From: Flavisolibacter longurius
GTDB taxonomy: Bacteria; Bacteroidota; Bacteroidia; Chitinophagales; Chitinophagaceae
Direction of reading: 5' to 3'
Assembly (NCBI GenBank): GCA_014163555.1
Contig: JACJGO010000013.1
Span: forward strand, 62,001-126,000
Length of the DNA stretch: 64,000 bases
The notes beneath the pieces are model-generated. The model had not been told where the DNA came from and did not search any database. It saw only the letters and a list, made by a program, of their open reading frames with translations. Below are positions 42,324 through 50,335 of the stretch, one piece after another. Both the position numbers and the translations under genes were made by a program. The first letter of the stretch is position 1, and each line of letters begins with the position of its first letter.

Positions 42324-44180
42324 CTATTTCGCATTGTACACATTGTCCGCTTTATCGGCATCCGGCACCCACGTACTGCCCAACACTATTTTTTGAATTG
42401 CCTTTGTGGAAGGCACTGTGATGGTAACGGTGCTGTTGCCTTTTTCCCAAACGGCAATGCTGCGGTGTACTTTGCTGGTGGAGTTGTCGGCATAGGTAAT
42501 GGCCAGGTCAACCGGTACCGGCTTGGTGCCTTTAGATGTAATGGTGATAACGGAATTCTTTCCCTTTTTCGCCACCGATGAAATGGCAAGATCGGCAAAG
42601 CCCCCATCGAAGAACCAGCGCTTCCAAAACCAGTTCATGTTCTTGCCGGCGCCGGCATTCATGCTGTAAAAAAAATCGAAGGGCATTGGATGCTTGCCAT
42701 TCCAAAGCATGATGTAATGGTGCAGGGCTTTGGTAAATAGCGAATCACCCAGCATGTCCCGCACAAACAGGTAACCCATGGCAGGCTCCGGATAGGCATT
42801 GGTAAAATACGCCGCGTTGTTTTCGGTGGAAAGCGACATAATCGGAAGGTCGGATTCCGTGCCCAGGTGGCGTTCTGTCGGCACCACGCCATAGTCATCA
42901 ACAATGGTGGAATCGATATAAGCCGAAAGCAGCCATTCACCCATCGTGGCCCAGCCTTCGTCCATCCAGGCATACTTGGTTTCGTTGGTGCCCATGTAAA
43001 ACGGGAACATCGTATGAAACACTTCATGCGTCGTCAGCGTTACGCTTTCTTCCCGGGAATGCACGGGATTGTCATTGGCCATCATCGGGTACTCCATCTG
43101 GTCCAGCCCATCAAACACCGTTATGTGCGAATAGGGAAACGGCCATTTCGGAAAATAATAGCTCATGCCTTCTACCGTTTTGCGGGTATCCGGCGCCACC
43201 CAGAAATAATCCTTGTGCTTTGGGTTGAACACGGCATCCGCCCTTGTTCTTCGTCCTGTTCTCGGATCCACCACCAGCGAAGAAGATTGCCACATATACT
43301 GACTAGCCGTGGCAAAAGCAAAGTCCGGCACATTGGCCGCTTTGTAATGCCAGGTGTTCTGCAGGTTGTTGGTTGTGATGGTTTCTTTGTTGTCAGTAGA
43401 GTCAATGACGTTCACAAGCGCATCGCTCCTTTCCGCTTCGCTGATGCGCTGGCAGTAGGTGCCATTCAATACTTCACTGCAGTTTTGCAGGTCGCCGGTG
43501 GCCCACACCACAAAGTTTTTGGGTACGGTGATGTAGGCGTCAAAATCGCAGAAGTCGTTGTAAAACTCCTGCTGCCCGTTGTAGGGCAGGCGGTTCCAGC
43601 CGTCGATGTCATCGTACACCGCTACACGGGGAAAGAAGTAAGCAATGAAATGCGCACTGGGATCCACCTCACCGGTACGGATATGCGAACCTTTGTTCAG
43701 CATATAATGATAAACGATACGGAGCCGGATGTTTTTGCCACCAGCTACCGATTGCCGGCTTAGGACCATGTTCGTTCCATTGATGCCGATGCCCGCTTTG
43801 CTGGCGAGCTGTCCGTTGATCCAAAGCGAATCGATCACCACGCCTTCGCCCAGGTCTTTCGGGGAAATGACCGAAGCCCTTGGCGTTCCGGCTTTGTACA
43901 GGTTGGGATAAAGCTTGAACCAGATCTGTTTCAGCGTATCGGGACTGTTATTGCTGTAGGTAATATCAACGGTTCCTGAAACCAGTCTTGTTTCGGGATT
44001 AAAAAGTATGCGCAAGGTGTAATCGGCCTTGTTTTGCCAGTACGCTTTTCCGGGACGACCATCGGCAGAACGGGTTCCTTTTTGATAAGCGGCCTGGATA
44101 TTTCGTGGCACCGGTAAGGTTTGCGAAAATGAAAAAGCGGTTATAAACAGGAGGACGGAGAGAATAAAAGCTTTCTGCAT
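42324..44180 (-). CDS. M1 family metallopeptidase
   Basis: A 618-residue exported protein (signal peptide 1-19, ending AFSFSQ). The zinc motif is HEVFH with H385, E386 and H389; the third ligand Glu lies 18 residues on in WMDEGWATMGEWL. The N-terminal beta-domain includes TRLVSGTVDITYSNNSPDT and the C-terminal part (after 500) is a beta-sandwich (DLAISSVAKKGKNSVITITS). The usual GAMEN exopeptidase motif is replaced by LDQMEYPMMAN, where QMEYP supplies the Glu. It probably trims peptides in the periplasm. Confidence 0.92.
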   Translation of the reverse strand: MQKAFILSVLLFITAFSFSQTLPVPRNIQAAYQKGTRSADGRPGKAYWQNKADYTLRILFNPETRLVSGTVDITYSNNSPDTLKQIWFKLYPNLYKAGTPRASVISPKDLGEGVVIDSLWINGQLASKAGIGINGTNMVLSRQSVAGGKNIRLRIVYHYMLNKGSHIRTGEVDPSAHFIAYFFPRVAVYDDIDGWNRLPYNGQQEFYNDFCDFDAYITVPKNFVVWATGDLQNCSEVLNGTYCQRISEAERSDALVNVIDSTDNKETITTNNLQNTWHYKAANVPDFAFATASQYMWQSSSLVVDPRTGRRTRADAVFNPKHKDYFWVAPDTRKTVEGMSYYFPKWPFPYSHITVFDGLDQMEYPMMANDNPVHSREESVTLTTHEVFHTMFPFYMGTNETKYAWMDEGWATMGEWLLSAYIDSTIVDDYGVVPTERHLGTESDLPIMSLSTENNAAYFTNAYPEPAMGYLFVRDMLGDSLFTKALHHYIMLWNGKHPMPFDFFYSMNAGAGKNMNWFWKRWFFDGGFADLAISSVAKKGKNSVITITSKGTKPVPVDLAITYADNSTSKVHRSIAVWEKGNSTVTITVPSTKAIQKIVLGSTWVPDADKADNVYNAK

Positions 44181-44217
44181 GAATAGAAATAAATAGGGAG
44201 CAATTTAAAGAGAGTCA

Positions 44218-44409
44218 TCAACTGCCGGCAGAAATTTTATGAAGGTAAACACCGCCAAAGGCGTAGCGGACATTCTTTTTCCATTTCATTGCTGTGCCGC
44301 AGGAGGTGCAATCCATATGAAAAATATTTTTGCTGTAAATAAACGGAAACCCGCTGCAGCAGCTAGTTTCAGCGGATTTATTTCCGCGTAAAAACTGGGA
44401 GATTCTCAA
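44218..44409 (-). CDS. possible small Cys-rich protein
   Basis: An open frame of 63 codons from a TTG, with ETSCCSGF, then HMDCTSCGTAMKW and a basic end (KNVRYAFGGVYLHK). The two Cys pairs could bind zinc. The start is weak (an ATG exists only at 44316), and no family is recognised. It occupies most of the spacer between two divergent genes. Confidence 0.28.
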   Translation of the reverse strand: MRISQFLRGNKSAETSCCSGFPFIYSKNIFHMDCTSCGTAMKWKKNVRYAFGGVYLHKISAGS

Positions 44410-44446
44410 AATTCAATTATCTTCACCTCGAACCAATACACCAAAC

Positions 44447-45040
44447 ATGCTTAGTGAGTTTATACAATGGTTGTTCCAGCTAAAGGGTTTTGAATTGATC
44501 CTCTGGTGCATTGCTCTTCTGTTTTCTTTCCTGTTTGTCATTCAAACGGTCATTTCTTTTTTTATCGGCGGTGGCGATGGCGATATTGATGCCATGGGCG
44601 ACGATGGCCACGGTGATGCATCGCAGTTCTTCACCATCCGCAACATGATCGCTTTCTTTACCATGTTTGGCTGGTCGGGACTGGCAGCGCTGAAAAGCGG
44701 CATTCCCAATTCATGGGTCATTGTTATTGCGGTGGCTTCGGGTGTGGCTACCGTGGCCATGTTGTATTTTATCATGACAAGAGTGACCCGCCTGCGCCAG
44801 AGCGGAACCTTGCAACATAAAAATGCGGTCAGCCAGATCGGTGAGACCTACCTGCGTATACCGGCCAGCCGGAACGGGATTGGAAAAGTGCAGATCCAGG
44901 TACAGGGTCGCCTGGTAGAACTGGAAGCCATGACCGACGACCCGGAGGACATTGCCACAGGCCGTCCGATTAAAGTGATTAGCACCCTCAACGAGCGGAT
45001 CTTGCTCGTCACAACAAAACTTCAAAACCAAAACAACTAA
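44447..45040 (+). CDS. NfeD-like/YuaF-type membrane protein paired with flotillin
   Basis: A 197-residue protein with three helices (about 15-42, 66-85 and 90-112), an Asp/Gly/His-rich loop (GGGDGDIDAMGDDGHGDASQ) between the first two, and a C-terminal OB-like domain of about 65 residues (AVSQIGETYLRIPASRNGIG, then RPIKVISTLNERILLV). This is the arrangement of NfeD1b/YuaF proteins, nearly always encoded beside a flotillin, as here with an 11-nt gap. It is thought to help organise flotillin microdomains in the membrane. TATCTTCA at 44418-44425 may be the -7 element. Confidence 0.82.
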   Translation: MLSEFIQWLFQLKGFELILWCIALLFSFLFVIQTVISFFIGGGDGDIDAMGDDGHGDASQFFTIRNMIAFFTMFGWSGLAALKSGIPNSWVIVIAVASGVATVAMLYFIMTRVTRLRQSGTLQHKNAVSQIGETYLRIPASRNGIGKVQIQVQGRLVELEAMTDDPEDIATGRPIKVISTLNERILLVTTKLQNQNN

Positions 45041-45051
45041 AACATAAAAAC

Positions 45052-46626
45052 ATGACAGGTTATTTATTGGTCGTAGTGGCCGTTGCGGTAGTCTTTGTCT
45101 TTGTCCTGGTGATGTCCCTTTTCAGCCGGTACAAACGTTGTCCTTCCGACAAAATACTGGTGGTCTATGGTAAAGTGGGCAAAAATTCGGAAGGAGCCCT
45201 GAGTGCAAAATGTATCCATGGTGGTGCGGCCTTTATCTGGCCTATCATCCAGGATTATTCCTTCATGGACCTCACGCCTATGTCGATTGAAGTGAACCTG
45301 ACCAAAGCGCTGAGCAAGCAAAACATCCGCGTGGATGTGCCGTCCAAATTCACCGTGGGTATCTCTACCGAACCCGGTGTAATGGAAAATGCTGCCGAGC
45401 GTTTGTTAGGCCTGAAGCCCCAAGACATTCATGCCCTCGCCAATGACATCATCCTGGGCCAGATGCGTCTTGTGGTGGCCATGATGGACATTGAAGAGAT
45501 CAACAACAACCGCGATAAGTTTTTGAGCAACGTGGCTTCTAACGTGGAAGCGGAGTTGAAAAAGATCGGTCTGAAACTGATCAACGTAAACATCACCGAC
45601 ATCAAGGACGAAAGCGGTTATATAGAAGCGTTAGGTAAGGAAGCAGCGGCCAAAGCTATCAACGAAGCCAAGAAAAGCGTGGCCGAACAGGACAAGATTG
45701 GTGAAACCGGTAAAGCGGCTGCCGAACGCGAAAAAGACGTGATCATCCAGCAAACGCAAAAAGACCGCGACGTAAAGATCGCCGAAACACAGCGTGACCG
45801 CGACTCGCAGATCGCTGTAGCCGAAAAAGACAAAGAGATCATCATTGCCTCTGCTCACCGCGACGAGCAGATTGGTAAGGTGGAAGCCGAAAGGGATACG
45901 CGTATCAAAACCGCCGAAGCCAATGCCATTGCGGTGCAGGGCGAGAACCAGTCGAAGATTCGCATTGCCGATTCGGAAGCCGAAAGAAGACAGCGGGAAG
46001 CCGAGGCCATGAAGCGGGCCACTGCTTCCGAAAAAGTGCAGGCGGCCAAAGCACTGGAAGAAGCTTACACGGCGGAACGCATGGCCGAAGAGGCCCGTGC
46101 CGAAAGGGACAGGGCATCGCAGAACGCCAACATTGTAGTAAGTGCCGAAATTGCAAAGCAAAAAGCCATCATTGAAGCGCAGGCAGAAGCCGAACGCATT
46201 CGCGAAAAAGCAAAAGGGGAGGCTGATGCCATCTTTGCCAAAATGGAAGCGGAAGCAAAAGGTATGTACGAGATCCTGACCAAACAGGCCGAAGGTCTGG
46301 ACCGCATTGTAAAAGCGGCCGGCAACAATCCAAAAGATGCCGTGCTCCTGCTCATCTCCGATAAATTACCGGAGCTGGTGCGCATGCAGACCGACGCCAT
46401 CAAGAACATCAAGATCGACAAGGTCACTGTTTGGGAAAACGGACAGGCCAATGGCGAAGGCAAAAACTCCACCGCCAATTTTGTATCAGGACTGTACAAA
46501 GCCGTGCCGCCACTGAAGGATATTTTTGATATGGCGGGCATGAACCTGCCGGAATACCTAGGCAAAGAATTGCCAAAGCCCAAGGACGAGCCCAAGTCAA
46601 ACCCACCTGTGGAGCTTTTGGGATAA
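45052..46626 (+). CDS. floT: flotillin-like SPFH domain protein
   Basis: A 524-residue protein. A membrane-inserting N-terminus (3-24) precedes the SPFH/band-7 domain (about 30-190; ALSKQNIRVDVPSKFTVGIS, DIKDESGYIEALGKEAAAKA). Residues about 195-390 form a long Glu/Ala/Lys coiled coil with EAEA-type repeats, including three consecutive 10-residue units of the form KDRDVKIAET/RDRDSQIAVA/KDKEIIIASA. The C-terminal part (EGLDRIVKAAGNNPKDAVLL) is the flotillin oligomerisation region. It scaffolds ordered membrane domains. It follows the NfeD-like gene directly. Confidence 0.93.
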   Translation: MTGYLLVVVAVAVVFVFVLVMSLFSRYKRCPSDKILVVYGKVGKNSEGALSAKCIHGGAAFIWPIIQDYSFMDLTPMSIEVNLTKALSKQNIRVDVPSKFTVGISTEPGVMENAAERLLGLKPQDIHALANDIILGQMRLVVAMMDIEEINNNRDKFLSNVASNVEAELKKIGLKLINVNITDIKDESGYIEALGKEAAAKAINEAKKSVAEQDKIGETGKAAAEREKDVIIQQTQKDRDVKIAETQRDRDSQIAVAEKDKEIIIASAHRDEQIGKVEAERDTRIKTAEANAIAVQGENQSKIRIADSEAERRQREAEAMKRATASEKVQAAKALEEAYTAERMAEEARAERDRASQNANIVVSAEIAKQKAIIEAQAEAERIREKAKGEADAIFAKMEAEAKGMYEILTKQAEGLDRIVKAAGNNPKDAVLLLISDKLPELVRMQTDAIKNIKIDKVTVWENGQANGEGKNSTANFVSGLYKAVPPLKDIFDMAGMNLPEYLGKELPKPKDEPKSNPPVELLG

Positions 46627-46644
46627 TAACATTTTGTAACAAGC

Positions 46645-46690
46645 GCCGGTACGTTTTCTGACAAAGATTTGAAGACGTGCCGGCTTTTTT
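46645..46690 (+). terminator. Rho-independent terminator of the NfeD-flotillin operon
   Basis: GCCGGTACGT pairs with ACGTGCCGGC at 9 of 10 positions, followed by six T. It starts 19 nt after the flotillin stop. Confidence 0.85.
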
Positions 46691-46795
46691 ATGCAGAATT
46701 TTAAGAAGAGCAGGAAAGTTGCCACAAAGTGTGAAAAAACGTAAAAATCCGTAAAACCTGCACCAGAGAAGGCTAAAAGGGTTATTGATCAGCTT

Positions 46796-46823
46796 AAAAA
46801 ATACCACTTTGTGGTTATTTTTT
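46796..46823. terminator. AT-rich hairpin, possible bidirectional terminator
   Basis: AAAAAATACCAC and GTGGTTATTTTTT pair around TTT with a one-base bulge. It lies between the convergent flotillin and PAP2-like genes. Confidence 0.5.
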
Positions 46824-46880
46824 GAGGGGAGGATGTGGGTTACTTTTGCTCTCTCAACAGTCAAGACTAACAGCTTTCCA

Positions 46881-46921
46881 AAAAAGACTCACCTGTGCTA
46901 AACGTCCGTTTCCAGGTGAGT
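46881..46921 (-). terminator. Rho-independent terminator of the PAP2-like gene
   Basis: On the minus strand ACTCACCTG and CAGGTGAGT form a perfect 9-bp stem followed by CTTTTTT, directly after the gene. The + strand also ends in a T-rich run, so it may work both ways. Confidence 0.8.
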
Positions 46922-46928
46922 TTTGCTT

Positions 46929-47579
46929 TTATACAAATACCCAGGCAATCACCTGCGACAGTGCTCCTAAAAATAATCCTGCATACACATCAAAAGGTTT
47001 GTGATCGTTTAGGATAAGTCTTGACGTACATACCAGTCCGGCCAGCAACAAACCAATGGAAAGGTAAGGACCCATGTTGTTGCTGCTTTGTAGGGAAAGG
47101 ATCAGCAAGAGGCAAATCACCACGCCCAGTGAAAGTGCATGCATGCTGACTTTGAAAAACGAATTGACAAAAACCCCTATACAAACCGAAAGAAAGGCGG
47201 CAAGGCTGAACATGATCGCTTCTTTGGGAAATCCCTGGTTGCGGAACACGTACCACACCCAGAAATAAAAGATCATCACAGCGATGTAGGGAATGATGCG
47301 GTCGCGTTGGGTTTTAAGATAAATGGTTTCGATAAAGCCCACGCCTTTGGCCACCAGTACGGTGATCAGTGGAAGCAGGGTATAATTGACAAAAAACTGG
47401 ATCAGCAGGAGCGATTGTCGCCATTCATCGAGGCCGGAAAATAAGCGGAGACCTTTGATGAGGAACCAGCCTACATATACAGGGATAAAAAGCGGGTGGA
47501 AAATGTAAGAGATGATTTTAGCAGCCGTTCTGATGGCCGGGTGAAAGGAGAGTTCTTCCTTTGCCTCTAGGTTGTCCAT
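46929..47579 (-). CDS. PAP2-like membrane protein
   Basis: A 216-residue protein from the ATG at 47579 (MDNLEAKEEL). About six helices are present. KVSMHALSLGVVICLLLIL and RLILNDHKPFDVYAGLFLG near the end correspond to the two histidine-containing segments of PAP2-superfamily membrane phosphatases, though the KxxxxxxRP motif is not clear. This reduced form is common in Bacteroidota and is often only called a PAP2-related protein. A lipid-phosphate substrate is possible but unproven. Confidence 0.65.
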   Translation of the reverse strand: MDNLEAKEELSFHPAIRTAAKIISYIFHPLFIPVYVGWFLIKGLRLFSGLDEWRQSLLLIQFFVNYTLLPLITVLVAKGVGFIETIYLKTQRDRIIPYIAVMIFYFWVWYVFRNQGFPKEAIMFSLAAFLSVCIGVFVNSFFKVSMHALSLGVVICLLLILSLQSSNNMGPYLSIGLLLAGLVCTSRLILNDHKPFDVYAGLFLGALSQVIAWVFV

Positions 47580-47824
47580 CCTGCAAATATAGGCCGGCCC
47601 ATACAACCGTCGCTAAAGCGTTTGAGTGCAAGAGGTGCAGCGATTATGCAAACTTTGTTAAACAGGATTCCAGGCGATGAACGGAGCGTCGCAAGGGACG
47701 GTCCATAGGGATTCTGTTGATGGTTACAAAAACAGCCATTTATATTGTAGTTGATAACGACTTCGGTTGATATAAACATTAAACTCCTTCAGGGTTCTGG
47801 TTTCATCTTGTGCATTTGTTCGCC

Positions 47825-48213
47825 GGGTTTTCACCCAGCGCTATTCACAGGAAAGCCCTTCGGGCTTTTGATGGCAGGTGTCTGATAAAGGCTGTAGACA
47901 GTTCTTATAATTGGTAATGGTAATTCTCCCCTTTTCTGTGCATGTGATTTTCAAACTGCCATCCGGATGAAATGTTCAGGAATCAACACCTAACCCTCCG
48001 GCCCCTGAGGGGCCACGTCTTTGTAGCCACCGGTGCAACCGGTGGTAAAGGGCGCAGAGAAACAGCCTAAGCCCCGTAGGGGTCGAACATCAACCTACAG
48101 AGGCCTATTTTTTCAGAAGCCACTACACCATTACGCACATCACATTAATTGCCTTTTGCTGCGCAGCCATTCCTAAGGTCATCTGCCGGCGGTGAGGACA
48201 CCGCCGGTGGCAG
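47825..48213. repeat. cluster of unrelated-looking palindromes in a gene-free region
   Basis: The 803-nt region 47580-48382 has no convincing gene. It carries a run of hairpins: GGGT-TTTC-ACCC at 47825-47836; AAAGCCC-TTC-GGGCTTT at 47852-47868; GGCCCCT-G-AGGGGCC at 48000-48014; CCACCGGT-GCA-ACCGGTGG at 48027-48045; CCCC-GTA-GGGG at 48072-48082; and a 9-bp stem with an outer 3-bp extension at 48183-48213. They look like pieces of several REP-like families gathered in one place. Confidence 0.65.
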
Positions 48214-48271
48214 GTCATGATAGGGAAATAAAAAAGTCATATTCCCAGCATAAAATTCTTTGTCTTTACCC

Positions 48272-48307
48272 AAAACAAAAGCCTCCACCAAAAAACTGGC
48301 AGAGGCT
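48272..48307 (-). terminator. probable terminator of rpoN
   Basis: On the minus strand AGCCTC and GAGGCT form the outer stem, with CCA/TGG inside, followed by TTTTGTTTT. It lies 76 nt after the rpoN stop, beyond the palindromic repeat at 48351-48379. Confidence 0.6.
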
Positions 48308-48350
48308 AAAAATCATATCGTGCAAAAGCAAGGGTCTGTGTGGTAGAAAG

Positions 48351-48379
48351 CCCCTCCACCGGAGGGGTTTGGGGAGGCC
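48351..48379. repeat. REP-like palindromic repeat next to rpoN
   Basis: The core CCCCTCC-ACC-GGAGGGG is a 7-bp hairpin with TTTGGGGAGGCC beyond it. It is the inverse of the unit at 16807-16835 at 26 of 29 positions. It starts 4 nt after the rpoN stop codon on the minus strand. Confidence 0.8.
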
Positions 48380-48382
48380 GCC

Positions 48383-49879
48383 CTACAACTCCTTCCGTAA
48401 CCTTGCCACCGGAATATTCAACTGTTCCCTGTACTTGGCTACCGTACGGCGGGCAATGTTGTATCCTTTTTCCTGCAAGAGTTCCGTGAGGCGCTCATCG
48501 CTCAGGGGTTTTTTCTTGTGCTCATTTTCTATCAGGTCACTCAGGATCTTTTTCACTTCACGGGTCGAAACTTCTTCACCGGAATCTGTTGTGAGGGATT
48601 CGCTGAAGAAAAACTTGAGGCGATAGGTACCAAATTCTGTTTGTACAAATTTCGAATTGGCCACGCGGCTGACGGTGGAAATATCCAGCCCTGTTTTTTC
48701 GGCAATGTCTTTTAAAATCATCGGCCGCAGGGTCGTTTCATCACCGGTGAGGAAGAAGTCATACTGGTGGTTCATGATCGCCGTCATGGTGCTCATCAGC
48801 GTATGCTGGCGCTGCTTGATGGCATCAATAAACCATTTGGCTGCATCAATTTTTTGTTTGATAAAGAGCACTGCTTCTTTCTGACGACGATCTTTTTTCG
48901 CTCCGCGGTCATACTCTTTCAGCATATCACGGTAGCCTTCGGAGATGCGCAGTTCCGGTGCGTTTTTAGAATTCAGCGTCAGTTCGAGCTTGCTGGCATT
49001 GTTGTAAATAAAAAAGTCGGGGACAATATAACTTTCGGCCTTGTTGATCTCACCCACATTGCCGCCCGGTTTGGGATTCAGCTTGGTGATCTGGATCATT
49101 ACCTCCTTCAGCTCATCGTCGGTAAGGTTCAGACCACGCTGAATTTTTTCGTAGTGTTTTTTGGTGAACTCGTCAAAGTACCGGGTCAGGGCCTGGATGG
49201 CGGTTTCCACTTCTTTGCCATCTATCTTCTGACGGTTCAGTTGCAACAGCAAACATTCCTGCAGCGTACGGGCTCCCACGCCAGGCGGATCAAAATTCTG
49301 AATCCGCTGGATCAGTTCTTCTACTTCCTGCTCGGTAGTATCTATGTTCTGGCGAAATGCAAGATCATCCACGATAGCCGATGTTTCCCTGCGCAAGTAA
49401 CCGTCTTCGTCAATGCTTCCAATAATCTGCTCGGTTATTTTGTACTGACGTTCGTCGAGGTTCAGCATGCCCAGTTGCGCTTCCAGCACTTCGTAAAACG
49501 AAGTTTCCACGCGGTAGGGCATCGTGGTTTTTTCTTCCTGCTCGCCGTAATTGTCATCACGAAGTTTGTAGTCGGCTATATCATCATCGCCTTCCTGTAC
49601 ATAATCGGAGATATCAATGTTTTCATAAAGGTCATCCTGGTCCCGCTCTTCGGTATCATATTCTTCTTCAGCCGGTGTATTGTCGGCAAATTCATCTTTT
49701 TCTTCATAGGCGTCGGCACCGTCTTCATCGGTCACTTCCAGGGCCGGGTTTTCTTCCAGCTCTTCTTTGATGCGTTCTTCGAGGTTGGCCGTGGGCACCT
49801 GCAACAGCTTCATTAACTGAATCTGCTGGGGCGACAGCTTTTGTAAAAGTTTCTGTTGTAAATTCTGGCTAAGGCTCAT
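48383..49879 (-). CDS. rpoN: RNA polymerase sigma-54 factor
   Basis: A 498-residue protein. Region I begins SLSQNLQQKLLQKLSPQQIQ and continues LEERIKEELEENPALEV. An acidic region II covers about 55-115 (Asp/Glu-rich). The core-binding and DNA-binding regions follow, with FDPPGVGARTLQECLLLQ, and the C-terminal RpoN box ARRTVAKYRE is at 476-485. It recognises -24/-12 promoters and needs AAA+ activators; none is encoded in this window. Divergent from a small exported-protein gene, with a GTAAATTTAC palindrome (49952-49961) between them. Confidence 0.97.
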   Translation of the reverse strand: MSLSQNLQQKLLQKLSPQQIQLMKLLQVPTANLEERIKEELEENPALEVTDEDGADAYEEKDEFADNTPAEEEYDTEERDQDDLYENIDISDYVQEGDDDIADYKLRDDNYGEQEEKTTMPYRVETSFYEVLEAQLGMLNLDERQYKITEQIIGSIDEDGYLRRETSAIVDDLAFRQNIDTTEQEVEELIQRIQNFDPPGVGARTLQECLLLQLNRQKIDGKEVETAIQALTRYFDEFTKKHYEKIQRGLNLTDDELKEVMIQITKLNPKPGGNVGEINKAESYIVPDFFIYNNASKLELTLNSKNAPELRISEGYRDMLKEYDRGAKKDRRQKEAVLFIKQKIDAAKWFIDAIKQRQHTLMSTMTAIMNHQYDFFLTGDETTLRPMILKDIAEKTGLDISTVSRVANSKFVQTEFGTYRLKFFFSESLTTDSGEEVSTREVKKILSDLIENEHKKKPLSDERLTELLQEKGYNIARRTVAKYREQLNIPVARLRKEL

Positions 49880-49976
49880 GTTGGGTTCTCCTCTGCGGCA
49901 CTACTCTTTCCGTTATCAAAAAAAGTGCGCCATGTTCACAAAAATCAAGCCGTAAATTTACAGCAAAACTGACTCC

Positions 49977-50255
49977 ATGGGCAGGATAGCGACTCTTTTC
50001 TTTTGGGCGATGCTGTTAAATGTCGGGAAAGCCGCAGCGCAACTGCATTTGCAGCAGGTAACGGATAGTATGCCCAAATCGGTTTCTCTCCGGGTTTTGC
50101 CGCAAAATTTCTACAATAAAGGCCTATCTTTCTTTTGCCAAAAGGAATTGCAGTTGCAAAAGCTTACATCGCTTCCGGTTTTTATTCGCCTGGGATCGAA
50201 AGACTATGTCGACTACCTGGAGCGGAAACCCAATGCGGCCTGGCGGCCCAAATAG
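49977..50255 (+). CDS. small exported protein of unknown function
   Basis: A 92-residue protein with a signal peptide (about residues 4-21, ending KAAAQ). The mature 70 residues read VSLRVLPQNFYNKGLSFFCQ, then KELQLQKLTSLPVFIRLGSK and DYVDYLERKPN; I recall similar short proteins in other Chitinophagaceae but no function. One Cys is present. It is divergent from rpoN and 80 nt before the GH9 gene. Confidence 0.65.
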   Translation: MGRIATLFFWAMLLNVGKAAAQLHLQQVTDSMPKSVSLRVLPQNFYNKGLSFFCQKELQLQKLTSLPVFIRLGSKDYVDYLERKPNAAWRPK

Positions 50256-50335
50256 AGAATGCGGGCAGGCAAAGTAGAATGTGTATCTTTTAAGAACGGT
50301 GTCGTTTGCCTTTTAGAATTTTACTTTTACCCTGT

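Noticed and set aside
47567-47779. 70-codon frame upstream of the PAP2-like gene
   Set aside because: No hydrophobic, Cys or charged pattern typical of a protein, and the region is repeat-rich spacer.
48767-49816. 349-codon frame antisense to rpoN
   Set aside because: A Phe/Val/Ile-rich shadow of the charged RpoN sequence; no domain.
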